In this document: piece after piece, positions 34,704-42,324 of the stretch
How positions within the stretch are numbered: position 1 is the stretch's first letter
How the letters are laid out: each line of letters begins with the position of its first letter
Assembly: GCF_040409955.1 (NCBI RefSeq)
Contig: NZ_CP123386.1
Span: 1 to 64,000 of the forward strand
Direction of reading: 5' to 3'
DNA: 64,000 nt
Source: Salipiger sp. H15
Lineage (GTDB): Bacteria > Pseudomonadota > Alphaproteobacteria > Rhodobacterales > Rhodobacteraceae
Program-made: the position numbers and the translations under genes
The notes under the pieces: model-generated
Seen by the model: the letters and a program-made list of their open reading frames with translations, nothing else
What the model was told of the DNA's origin: nothing
The model's database searches: none

Positions 34704-35486
34704 TCAGATGGTTTCGACGTTGCCGCAGACGCTGATCGCCTGGCCCGAGACGTTCGCCCCGGCCGGCGAGCAGAGGAACAGCGCCATGCCGGCGATGTCC
34801 TCGGGCTCGACCATGCGGCGCAGCGAGACATTGGCGAGGTACTGCTCTTCCATCTGCGCGTAGGGGATGCCTTCGGCCGCCGCGCGGTCGGCGATCACCC
34901 GTTCGATGCGCGCGCCGCGCACCACGCCCGGCAGGATCGCGTTCACCCGGATGCCCTCGGGGCCCATCTCCTTGGCAAGGCTCTGGGTGAGCCCGACGAT
35001 GCCCCATTTCGCCGCCGCATAGGGTGTGCGCAGCGCATAGCCGAGCCGGCCCGCGACCGAGGCGATGTTGAGGATCGCGCCGTCACCGCTCGCGCGCAGC
35101 AGCGGCACGGCGCGGCGCAGCACGAGGAACTGCCCCAGCAGGTCGACGTCGAGCGTGCGGCGGATGTCCTCGGCCGAGATCTCGTCGATCTTCCCGGTGG
35201 GACCGGCGATCCCGGCGTTGTTCACCAGCACGTCGAGCCCGCCGAGCGCGGCACTGGCCGCCTCCATCAGCGCGGCGACCTCGGCCTCGTCCGAGACGTC
35301 GGCGCGGCGGGTGACAACGGTGGGGTGCTCCGCGGCGAAGCGCGCCAGCGCCGCCTCGTCGATGTCGCAGATCATCACCCGCGCCCCGGCGTCGAGGAAG
35401 CCGCGCGCGATGGCGGCGCCGATGCCCGACGCGCCGGCGGTGACAAGGACCCGGAGGCCGGGTTTCGGATACATCCGTTCGATCAT
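34704..35486 (-). CDS. SDR-family oxidoreductase
   Basis: This is a 260-residue classical short-chain dehydrogenase. The NAD(P) motif is VTAGASGIGAAIA near residue 15, NNAG lies near residue 84 and the catalytic S-Y-K set is NIASVAGRLGYALRTPYAAAK near residue 135. Asp in ICDIDEA after the second strand suggests NAD preference. A GTG six bases upstream of the chosen ATG is an alternative start. It lies between livF and the BKACE gene on the same strand and probably supplies the keto substrate of the latter (inference). Confidence 0.85.
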   Translation of the reverse strand: MIERMYPKPGLRVLVTAGASGIGAAIARGFLDAGARVMICDIDEAALARFAAEHPTVVTRRADVSDEAEVAALMEAASAALGGLDVLVNNAGIAGPTGKIDEISAEDIRRTLDVDLLGQFLVLRRAVPLLRASGDGAILNIASVAGRLGYALRTPYAAAKWGIVGLTQSLAKEMGPEGIRVNAILPGVVRGARIERVIADRAAAEGIPYAQMEEQYLANVSLRRMVEPEDIAGMALFLCSPAGANVSGQAISVCGNVETI

Positions 35487-35534
35487 GCTCACTGTCTGTC
35501 CAGTCGAATTTGTCTTGGGGAGGGGAGGCGGCCG

Positions 35535-36245
35535 TCAGGCCACCTCGAGCCAGTTGCGGCGCACGTCGGGCGCGGCGTCGAGCTCTTCGGGGGTGCCGAG
35601 GAAGACCAGCTCGCCATGGCCCATGACCATGACCTGCTGCGCGACCTTGAGCGCGATGGTCAGCTTCTGCTCGACCAGCACCACCGCGACGCCGCGACGG
35701 CCGATGTCGAAGATCACCTCCATCACCACCTCGACGATGCGCGGGGCGAGTCCCTCGGTCGGCTCGTCGATCAGCAGCACCCGCGGGTTGCCGAGGAGCG
35801 AGCGGCAGATGGTCAGCATCTGCTGCTCGCCGCCCGAGAGATACCCGGCGCGGATGCCGCGGCGCTCGCGCAGGCGGGGGAAGTAGTCGTACATCTCCTC
35901 GACCGTCCAGCGGTGCGCGCCGGGGGCGCCCTTCTGCACGCCGATGGCGAGGTTCTCCTCGACCGTCAGGTTGGGGAAGACCAGCCGTTCCTCGGGCACG
36001 TAGCCGAGCCCCTGCCGGCAGATGTCGAAGGGCCGCTGCCCCGAGAGCGTGCGCCCGTCCAGCGTGACGCTGCCCGCGGTCGGCGGAACCAGCCCCATCA
36101 TCGCCTTGAGCAGCGTCGAGCGCCCCGAGCCGTTGCGCCCGAGCAGCGAGACGATGGCCGCCTCGGGCACCTCCATGTCGATGCCGTGCAGGATGTGGCT
36201 CTTGCCGTAATGGGCGTGCAGCCCCTTGACCTGAAGCAAGCTCAT
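35535..36245 (-). CDS. livF: Branched-chain amino acid-type ABC transporter ATPase LivF
   Basis: This is a 236-residue ATPase of the LivF class. The signature YLSGGEQQMLTICRSL is near residue 140 and Walker B LLIDEPTEGLAPRIV near residue 162; the switch region reads LVEQK, as expected for LivF. The Walker A motif is GRNGSGRST, with Arg42 (codon 36120-36122) where Lys is canonical. LivG in the same operon keeps the Lys. The start overlaps the end of livG by four bases. The Lys-to-Arg change may reflect a subfamily variant or an impaired site. Confidence 0.88.
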   Translation of the reverse strand: MSLLQVKGLHAHYGKSHILHGIDMEVPEAAIVSLLGRNGSGRSTLLKAMMGLVPPTAGSVTLDGRTLSGQRPFDICRQGLGYVPEERLVFPNLTVEENLAIGVQKGAPGAHRWTVEEMYDYFPRLRERRGIRAGYLSGGEQQMLTICRSLLGNPRVLLIDEPTEGLAPRIVEVVMEVIFDIGRRGVAVVLVEQKLTIALKVAQQVMVMGHGELVFLGTPEELDAAPDVRRNWLEVA

Positions 36246-37006
36246 GCGGCCTCCTCGCCGAGATAGGCTTCCTGCACCTCGCGGTTGGCGCTGATGCGCG
36301 CGGGCGTGTCGGTCGCGAGGATGCTGCCGTAGACCAGCACCGAGACCCGGTCGCAGAGGCTGAAGACGACGCTCATGTCGTGCTCGACCATCAGCAGGGT
36401 CTTGCCCTCGGTCACCGTGCGGATCAGTTCCACCGCCTGCGCCGTCTCCTCGCGCGACATGCCCGCGGTGGGCTCGTCGAGCAGGATGATGTCGGCGCCG
36501 GTGGTCAGGGTCATGCCGATCTCGAGCGCGCGCTGCTCGGAATAGGTCAGATCCCCCGCAAGGTCGTCCGCGCGGGACTCGAGCCTGACGCGCGAGAGGA
36601 TCTCGGCGGTCTCGTCGTTCACCCGGCGCATCGCCGCGATCGGGCGGAAGAGGCCGAAGCGCACCCCGTGCCGCGCCAGCACGCCGATCCGGAGGTTCTC
36701 GAACACGCTCATCCGGTGGAAGATGTTGGTGATCTGGAACGACCGCGCGAGGCCCGCCCGGTTGATCAGGTGCGGCGAGAGCCCCCCGATGCTGCGCCCG
36801 CCGAGCGCGATCTCGCCCGAGGAGGGCGGGAACATGCCCGAGATCAGGTTGAAGAGCGTCGATTTCCCGGCCCCGTTCGGGCCAATCACCGCGTGGCGCT
36901 CGCCCTTCTGGATGTCGAGGTTCAGCCCCTTGAGCACCTCGATCGGCCCGAAGGACTTGGTCACCCCGGCGAGCGTCAGCGCACTTTGTGTGGTGGTCTC
37001 GGTCAT
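36242..37006 (-). CDS. livG: Branched-chain amino acid-type ABC transporter ATPase LivG
   Basis: This is a 254-residue ATPase. Walker A is GPNGAGKST near residue 42, the signature reads LTYSEQRALEIGMTLT near residue 153 (LSYGEQR in most LivG) and Walker B is IILLDEPTAGMSREE. The switch His is in MVEHDMSVVF and the LivG-type C-terminal tail ends with EVQEAYLGEEA. It overlaps livM by four bases at its 5' end and livF by four bases at its 3' end. It energises the LivHM channel. Confidence 0.9.
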   Translation of the reverse strand: MTETTTQSALTLAGVTKSFGPIEVLKGLNLDIQKGERHAVIGPNGAGKSTLFNLISGMFPPSSGEIALGGRSIGGLSPHLINRAGLARSFQITNIFHRMSVFENLRIGVLARHGVRFGLFRPIAAMRRVNDETAEILSRVRLESRADDLAGDLTYSEQRALEIGMTLTTGADIILLDEPTAGMSREETAQAVELIRTVTEGKTLLMVEHDMSVVFSLCDRVSVLVYGSILATDTPARISANREVQEAYLGEEAA

Positions 37007-38289
37007 GCTTCACCTCCCAGCGGCGCGGTTTCGGCCATGGTGTCGCGGGTCCCGTCCTTGCGGGCCCAGAGCGTGTCGATCTCGCGGCGGGCGCGGATCA
37101 GCACCGCGATGCCCCCCGCCAGCAGCGCCGCCGGGATGATCCAGGTCAGCACCGAGGCCGGGCTCCATTCGGCGCCGAAGAGCGCGTAGGGCGGCAGGCC
37201 GCCCTCGGCCGCGTGGCGCAGCCGGGCGTATTCCTCGCCGAAGAGCACCGAGGCGCTTTCGACCAGGAAGACCACGCCGCCGGCGATCAGCAGTCCGCCC
37301 GCCAGCGCCATGAGGTAGGGCCCCGCCAGCCGCGCCCAGTCGAGCTGGTGGCGGTTGCGGATGTGGTGATGCACCACGCCGCCGATGCCGGTGGGGGCGT
37401 AGAGCATGATCAGCACGAAGATCAGCCCCTGGTAGAGCAGCCAGGACCGGGTGAGGTCGGAGACGAGGAAGGAGAAGAGCGCGAAGGCGGTCGCCCCGAT
37501 CACCGGGCCGAAGAACACCGTCGCGCCGCCGACGAAGGTCTGCAGCACCACCTGCGACGACACGATGCTGCCGAAGAGCGAGTAGTTCGCGGTCTCGTTG
37601 GAGATCGCCTGCAGCGCGCCCGCGATGCCGGTGAACATCGCCGAGACGGCGAAGATGATCACCTTCGAGGCATGGGCGTTGTAGCCGAGGAAGCGCACGC
37701 GCTGCTCGTTGTCGCGCAGCGCCAGCGTCAGCCGGCCGAAGGGGGTGCGGGTGTAGGCCCAGAGCCCGAGGCCGCAGAGCACCACCCAGGCCAGCGTCAT
37801 GTAGTAGACCTCGAGCATCGAGCCGAAGCTGAAGCCCTGCCAGGGCATGCGCATGGACGACACGCCCGACTCGCCGCCGAAGAGGCCCTCGAGGCGCGGT
37901 GCCAGCGAATGGAAGAGCTCGGCGATGGCCAGCGTCACCAGCGCGAAGTAGACGCCCGAGCGCATGCTGGCGAAATAGCCCGCGACGAGGCCGACCAGCA
38001 GCCCGGCGGCGGCCCCGGCGAGCGGCAGCAGCGGCGTCGGGAAGGGCAGGCCGTCCTCGACCGCCAGCATCAGGTGCAGCGCGGCGAAGGCGCCGACCCC
38101 GAAATAGGCGGCATGGCCGAAGGACAGCAGCCCCGCCTGCCCGATGAGCAGGTTGAAGGCGAGCGCGAAGAGGCTCGCGATGAGCACGTTCACCAGCGCG
38201 TTCTGCCAGCCGAGGCCGAGGAAGGGTGGCACGGCGATCAGCAGCACGAGAAGCGCGGCGAGGATCAGGAGTGTACGAAGGTTGGGCAT
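37003..38289 (-). CDS. livM: Branched-chain amino acid-type ABC permease LivM
   Basis: This is a 428-residue permease. The LivM core has about nine helices in residues 1-305 and contains YFGVGAFAALHLML near residue 62, TPFGRLTLALRDNEQRVRFLG near residue 186 and the VVLQTFVGGATVFFGPVIGA block near residue 256. It carries a C-terminal extension of about 110 residues with two extra hydrophobic segments, longer than the E. coli protein but seen in several alphaproteobacterial members. One base separates it from livH. It forms the channel with LivH. Confidence 0.87.
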   Translation of the reverse strand: MPNLRTLLILAALLVLLIAVPPFLGLGWQNALVNVLIASLFALAFNLLIGQAGLLSFGHAAYFGVGAFAALHLMLAVEDGLPFPTPLLPLAGAAAGLLVGLVAGYFASMRSGVYFALVTLAIAELFHSLAPRLEGLFGGESGVSSMRMPWQGFSFGSMLEVYYMTLAWVVLCGLGLWAYTRTPFGRLTLALRDNEQRVRFLGYNAHASKVIIFAVSAMFTGIAGALQAISNETANYSLFGSIVSSQVVLQTFVGGATVFFGPVIGATAFALFSFLVSDLTRSWLLYQGLIFVLIMLYAPTGIGGVVHHHIRNRHQLDWARLAGPYLMALAGGLLIAGGVVFLVESASVLFGEEYARLRHAAEGGLPPYALFGAEWSPASVLTWIIPAALLAGGIAVLIRARREIDTLWARKDGTRDTMAETAPLGGEA

Positions 38290-38290
38290 G

Positions 38291-39232
38291 TCAGTTGCGC
38301 TCCCCCATGAGACCCGCGGGACGGACCAGCAGGATGACCAGCATCAGGGCGAAGGGAATGGTGGCGCTGACCGACGACAGCTCGAGCGTCAGCAGCCCGC
38401 CGACCGAGCGCGCCCAGTCCCCTAGGCCGAAGAGCCCAAGCAGGTTGGCCAGCGACCAGTCGAGCCCCACCGCGAAGGACGAGAAGAGGCCGATCATCAG
38501 CGAGGCAACAAGCGAGCCCTTGAGCGAGCCGAGCCCGCCCACGACGACCACGACGAAGACGATCACCCCGAGCTCGAGCCCCATGTTCGGATTGGTCGGG
38601 TAGAAGGCCCCGGCCACCGCCCCGGCCAGCCCGGCCAGCGCCGCGCCGGTGCCGAAGACGAACATGAAGACCAGCGGGATGTTGTGCCCCAGCGCCTCGG
38701 CCATGGCGGGCAGGCGCTCGGCGGCGCGCACCACGATGCCGGTGCGGGTGCGGGTCAGCAGCAGCCACAGCGCGGTGAACATGACCACCGCCACGCCGCC
38801 GATGAAGAGCCGGTAGAACGGGTAGTCGGTGCCGAAGATGTGGAAGGCCGAGAAGCGCAGCCCGCCGGGCATCTGGTAGTTCACCGGGAAGTCGCCGAAG
38901 AACAGCTTGATCAGCTCCTCGATGATCAGCGCGAGGCCGAAGGTCAGCAGGAGCTCGTGCGCGTGGCCGTGGGCGTGCACCCGCGGCAGCAGGAAGCGCT
39001 CGACCGCCATGCCGACGAGGCCGACCACGATCGGCGCCACGATCAGCCCGGTCCAGAAGCCGAAGATCGAGGACACCGCGTAGGCGACGTAGGCGCCCAG
39101 CATGTAGAAGGAGGCGTGCGCGAAGTTCAGCACGCCCATCATGCCGAAGATGAGCGTGAGGCCGGCCGAGACCATGAACAGCAACAGGCCGTAGGTCACG
39201 CCGTTCAGCGTGGAGATGATCGCAAATTCCAT
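38291..39232 (-). CDS. livH: Branched-chain amino acid-type ABC permease LivH
   Basis: This is a 313-residue permease with about eight helices. Typical LivH segments are the start LNGVTYGLLLFMVSAGLTLIFG, NFAHASFYMLGAY near residue 36, RTRTGIVVRAAERLPAMAEALG near residue 174 and VVVVGGLGSLKG near residue 234. It sits 71 bases downstream of the binding-protein gene. Substrate range is set mainly by the binding protein. Confidence 0.88.
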   Translation of the reverse strand: MEFAIISTLNGVTYGLLLFMVSAGLTLIFGMMGVLNFAHASFYMLGAYVAYAVSSIFGFWTGLIVAPIVVGLVGMAVERFLLPRVHAHGHAHELLLTFGLALIIEELIKLFFGDFPVNYQMPGGLRFSAFHIFGTDYPFYRLFIGGVAVVMFTALWLLLTRTRTGIVVRAAERLPAMAEALGHNIPLVFMFVFGTGAALAGLAGAVAGAFYPTNPNMGLELGVIVFVVVVVGGLGSLKGSLVASLMIGLFSSFAVGLDWSLANLLGLFGLGDWARSVGGLLTLELSSVSATIPFALMLVILLVRPAGLMGERN

Positions 39233-39303
39233 TGCACTTCCGATTGGGGCTGAGGGACGGGGCCGGCCGGCGGGGAACGCCGGCCGGTTCTCTCAGGCGG
39301 CGC

Positions 39304-40536
39304 TCACTCGCCCGGGCGCACCATCTTGCAGCTGTCCTGCACCGGGTAGATCGCCGTCTCGCCCGACACGACCTCGACGGTCTCGAAGCCCATGTCGGTG
39401 TCGTCCGCCGGGTACTTGGGGTTCTTCACGACCTTGGAGACGACCACCGGACGGATGGTCTGGTGGTCTTCCTTGCGGACCGAGATCGGGCCGACCGGGG
39501 TCTCGTAAGTGGTGTTCTCGAGCGCCAGCGCGATCTTGGTCACGTCGATGGCGTCGCCGCCGAAGTCGAGCGTCTCGAGCGCCTGCTGCAGTGCGCCGAC
39601 GGCAAAGGCGGTGTGGCCCTCGACGAAGGTCGGATAGTGGCCGGTCGCCGCCTTGTAGGCCTCGGCGAACTCGCCGTCGGTGGCGGCGTTGTCGTAGTTG
39701 TTGGCGATGTAGTGGCCAAGCGCGGTCTCGCCGGCGTTGGCGATGTTGCCCGGCTGGTCGAGATAGGCGGTGGCGAAGGTCACGTCGAGACCCGCATCCC
39801 CCGATGCCTTCATCAGCAGCAGCAGGTCGTTCGACCAGTTGCCGGTGAAGACCGTGTCGGGCGCGGCGGATTTCAGGCGCGCGACGAAGGGCGCGAAGTC
39901 CTGGATCTTGTTCACGTCATGCAGCACCTCGTCGACGATCTCGAAATCGCCGCCCGCCGCGGCCGTCTCGACCGCCGCCTGCATGTCCTGGCCCCAGGAG
40001 TAGTTCTGGTTGATCGAGTAGACCTTGGTGCCGAGATCCCCGGCCTCCTTCATCGCGCTGACCAGCGCGTTGACCCGCATCGGCGCGGTGGTGGTGAAGC
40101 GGAAGTGGTAGAACTGGCACTTGTCGCCGGTCAGCTCCATCGCCTCGCCGCCGAGGTTGATGAACATCACCTCCTTGCCGGGGTTGCGCAGGTTGTGCTT
40201 GCGCACGTCCTCGGTGAGCTGGCCCGCGATCGCCGACGAGGCGCCCTGGAAGATGACGTCGACGCCATCGGCCACCGCCTGGCGGAACTTGGTCGCCGCG
40301 TCCGGCGCGCCGCCGGCGTTGTCGTACTCGATGACTTCGACCGGCTCGCCGTTGAAGCCGCCGTCCTCGTTGATCCGTGCGACGGCGTAGGAAACCGCGT
40401 TGGCGTAGAGCCGGCCGGTCGAGGTCTGGGCGCCCGAGAGGCTCTCGATGATACCGATCTTCAGCGGTTCTGCGTGCAGCGCGGATGCGCCCATGGCCAA
40501 TGCGGACGTGGCCGCGATCAAGGCAAGACGTTTCAA
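39304..40536 (-). CDS. LivK-type ABC transporter substrate-binding protein
   Basis: This is a 410-residue periplasmic protein of the Leu/Ile/Val-binding class. It has a signal peptide with an ALHAEP cleavage region near residue 23, the mature start PLKIGIIESLSGAQ, and YDNAGGAPDAATKFRQ near residue 74. The start is a TTG because GGAGGAG lies about eight bases upstream and it gives a correct signal peptide. Such proteins often bind aromatic or branched acids instead of amino acids; with BKACE and SDR genes downstream a hydroxy or keto acid is plausible. The divergent GntR gene probably controls the operon. Confidence 0.87.
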   Translation of the reverse strand: MKRLALIAATSALAMGASALHAEPLKIGIIESLSGAQTSTGRLYANAVSYAVARINEDGGFNGEPVEVIEYDNAGGAPDAATKFRQAVADGVDVIFQGASSAIAGQLTEDVRKHNLRNPGKEVMFINLGGEAMELTGDKCQFYHFRFTTTAPMRVNALVSAMKEAGDLGTKVYSINQNYSWGQDMQAAVETAAAGGDFEIVDEVLHDVNKIQDFAPFVARLKSAAPDTVFTGNWSNDLLLLMKASGDAGLDVTFATAYLDQPGNIANAGETALGHYIANNYDNAATDGEFAEAYKAATGHYPTFVEGHTAFAVGALQQALETLDFGGDAIDVTKIALALENTTYETPVGPISVRKEDHQTIRPVVVSKVVKNPKYPADDTDMGFETVEVVSGETAIYPVQDSCKMVRPGE

Positions 40537-40853
40537 GCTGGTTCTCCTCCCAGTGTTTTTTGCATGCCGGCGCGCCGAGCCCCTGTTGTCGGGCCGCGCT
40601 GCGCTCTCCTCTGGCACGGGCCCATCCTAAGCACAGAATTTCCGCCCGGTAAAGATATTAGATATGTGATCTCATATCCGTTAAATGCGGAGGAGCGCGG
40701 GGACCCCGTTGCCTTATCTTGTGACTTGGACATAGAATGACGCCACATCGGCTGCTAAAGGCCCCCATACCGCGGCGCCACGACGGACCGCGCGCTGTCC
40801 CCGTGGCAGGCGCGGGATCATCCTTCGACCCAGCCAAGCGAGGCCCAGAGCAC
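40537..40853. other. Divergent promoter region, livK / GntR regulator
   Basis: This 317-base spacer holds the promoters for the Liv operon (minus) and the GntR gene (plus). The segment 40650-40690 is unusually AT-rich and includes the inverted repeat annotated at 40661-40678. An in-frame extension of the GntR gene to 40737 is possible but lacks coding character. Confidence 0.55.
40661..40678. promoter_or_regulatory. Inverted repeat, candidate GntR operator
   Basis: Arms GATATG and CATATC flank TGATCT, giving an 18-base near-palindrome in the AT-rich centre of the livK/GntR spacer. Position 125 bases upstream of livK and 176 upstream of the regulator start fits an operator serving both. Binding by the GntR protein is inferred. 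Confidence 0.5.
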
Positions 40854-41579
40854 GTGAACAGTCTCGATCCCACGAAGCCGCGAATGCGCACGCTGGCCCC
40901 TGTCGACGTCACGACGATCCAGGAGCGGGTCTACCAGAGCCTGCGGCTGGGGCTGCTCAAGGGCGAATTCCTTCCGGGTGAGCAGGTCACCATCCGGGGC
41001 CTTGCCGATGTGCTCGGCACCAGCCCCATGCCCGTGCGCGAGGCGGTGGCGCGGCTGATCGCCGAGCGGGCGATCGAGCAGTCGGGGCCGCGCACGCTTC
41101 GCGTCGCGCCCTATCTCGCCACCGAGCACGAGAATTACATCCGCATCCGCATGCAGCTCGAGGGTTATGCCGCCGAGCGCGCCGCGCGTGCGCCGCGGGA
41201 TCCCGCGCTGATCGGCGAGCTTCGCCGCCACAACGACGCCATGGCCGAGGCGGTGGAGACGGGGGATTTCGAGGCGGCGCTGGCGGGCAACCAGGCGTTC
41301 CACTTCGAGCTCTACCGCGGCGCGGGCTACCCGCAGCTGCTCGACATCATCTCGACGCTCTGGCTGCGCACCGGCCCCATCGTCGCCTCGGCGCGGCGGG
41401 ACGAGGCGCTCTTCGCGCGGCTCTTCCGGATCGGCGTGCGGATCCACGGCGATGCCATCGACGCGGTGGCGCAGCGCGACGGCGCGGCGGCGCGGTGGGC
41501 GGTCAACCTCGACATCCGCTCCTCGCACCTCGCGATCCGGCGCTTCTACAAACAGCACCCCGACGCGCCGGCCAGGTAG
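40854..41579 (+). CDS. GntR-family regulator (FCD/FadR type)
   Basis: This is a 241-residue regulator. The N-terminal winged helix (about residues 18-85) has VYQSLRLGLLKGEFLPGEQVTIRGLADVLGTSPMPVREAVARL, written here as a region spanning two helices and the recognition helix SPMPVREAV. The C-terminal FCD domain is helical, with metal-binding candidates in NQAFHFELYRGAG near residue 145 and an RIHGDAIDAV stretch near residue 205. The GTG at 40854 is chosen because GAGG lies ten bases upstream; an ATG at 40884 is an alternative. It is divergent from the Liv operon and probably represses it. Confidence 0.85.
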   Translation: MNSLDPTKPRMRTLAPVDVTTIQERVYQSLRLGLLKGEFLPGEQVTIRGLADVLGTSPMPVREAVARLIAERAIEQSGPRTLRVAPYLATEHENYIRIRMQLEGYAAERAARAPRDPALIGELRRHNDAMAEAVETGDFEAALAGNQAFHFELYRGAGYPQLLDIISTLWLRTGPIVASARRDEALFARLFRIGVRIHGDAIDAVAQRDGAAARWAVNLDIRSSHLAIRRFYKQHPDAPAR

Positions 41580-41605
41580 GCGCCTTCCGCGTCCCGGAAA
41601 CGAGT

Positions 41606-41637
41606 GAGCCCGGGGAGGCGGGGACCTCTCCGGGCTC
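41606..41637 (+). terminator. Hairpin terminator of the GntR gene
   Basis: Twelve-base arms GAGCCCGGGGAG and CTCTCCGGGCTC pair with a single G-T wobble around an eight-base loop, 27 bases beyond the stop. No T-run follows, so termination may be weak. It also separates the convergent small gene. Confidence 0.6.
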
Positions 41638-41694
41638 GGCGGGACTTGGGAAGCGACGGTCGGACCGCCGCTTCCGGTTTCTGGAAGTACCGGA

Positions 41695-41919
41695 TCAGGC
41701 GGCCCGGGAATCCGAGTGGGTGTGCGGCGTGATCGCCGACACCATGACGCTGAGCCTCATGACCTCGTAAAAATCGCGGTCACCGAGGATGTCGCGCGGC
41801 GAGCGGTTCTCCAACTCGCGCCGCGGAGAGTTCAGAAAAGCCTTTTCGAGATCCGTGGCCCCAAGCTTGAGGCGAACCAACTTCCGCAACGAACGAACCG
41901 TATCGAAACTGACAGTCAT
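41695..41919 (-). CDS. Small protein (74 aa), unknown, with very strong ribosome site
   Basis: This encodes a 74-residue protein starting MTVSFDTVRSLRKLVRLKLG and containing AFLNSPRRELENRSPRDILG near residue 30, then FYEVMRLSVMVSA. The middle resembles the short Parre/Xre-MbcA C-terminal domain pattern (NTPNxxLxGxSPxxLL), but this is weak. It is not a DUF1127 protein. The ATG is preceded by GGGAGGTGAT, an almost perfect Shine-Dalgarno, which implies high expression. It lacks a signal peptide or membrane segment. Its upstream region carries an 18-base palindrome. It could be a stress or regulatory micro-protein. Confidence 0.65.
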   Translation of the reverse strand: MTVSFDTVRSLRKLVRLKLGATDLEKAFLNSPRRELENRSPRDILGDRDFYEVMRLSVMVSAITPHTHSDSRAA

Positions 41920-41977
41920 AAAAATCACCTCCCTTACGCAGGTACCTCCACCGTACCTACGGACCGCTACTTTAGTA

Positions 41978-41995
41978 TGACACGCGCGCGTGTCA
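41978..41995. promoter_or_regulatory. Perfect 18-base palindrome upstream of the small protein gene
   Basis: TGACACGCG is followed directly by its complement CGCGTGTCA, about 60 bases upstream of the small gene's start, where promoter elements would be expected. This suggests a dimeric repressor or activator site. Confidence 0.5.
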
Positions 41996-42077
41996 CGCTG
42001 CGTCGCGGCGCCGCAGGCTTAGGTTGAGCGAACCTCTGCCAGATCGGGTTAAAGGTTATATGACGACTGTCTGACGA

Positions 42078-42092
42078 GTTCCGAAACGGAAC
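42078..42092. promoter_or_regulatory. Short inverted repeat GTTCCG-AAA-CGGAAC
   Basis: Perfect 6-base arms around AAA, about 160 bases upstream of the small gene. Function is unknown; it may be an operator or an RNA hairpin. Confidence 0.3.
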
Positions 42093-42238
42093 GAGAAATC
42101 CGGGGCTTGCCGACAAGGGTGCGCGGCACCTTCTCGGCACCGATCTGCCGGGATTTCCCGGCTCGCGGACGAGGGGTCTCGGCCGGACATCGGCATGTGT
42201 GCGCGATTGGTCCGAAAGCTTGTCCGATTTCGCCGGGC

Positions 42239-42258
42239 CGCGCGGGATGTCCCGCGCG
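42239..42258 (-). terminator. GC-rich hairpin downstream of the amidohydrolase
   Basis: Nine-base arms CGCGCGGGA and TCCCGCGCG flank a TG loop, about 65 bases beyond the amidohydrolase stop on the minus strand. No T-run follows, so it is a weak terminator candidate. Confidence 0.35.
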
Positions 42259-42324
42259 ACCGTGGCATCTTATGCGCCGGAAACGCCCGCGCCGGGGGTG
42301 GGTGATTCCGGGCCACGCGGCGTC

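Larger units (their letters stand above)
41920..42324. other. Intergenic region rich in palindromes
   Basis: This 405-base region lies between the small gene and the amidohydrolase, both on the minus strand. It contains an 18-base perfect palindrome (41978-41995), a GTTCCG-AAA-CGGAAC repeat (42078-42092) and a GC hairpin (42239-42258). No coding sequence in it has convincing protein character. Confidence 0.55.

Noticed and set aside
41695..41919. Assignment of the small protein as the DUF1127 partner of the cuckoo sRNA
   Set aside because: It lacks the Arg-rich helix and the ELxxLSDRxLxDIGL-type motif of DUF1127 and is 10 kb away from the RNA.
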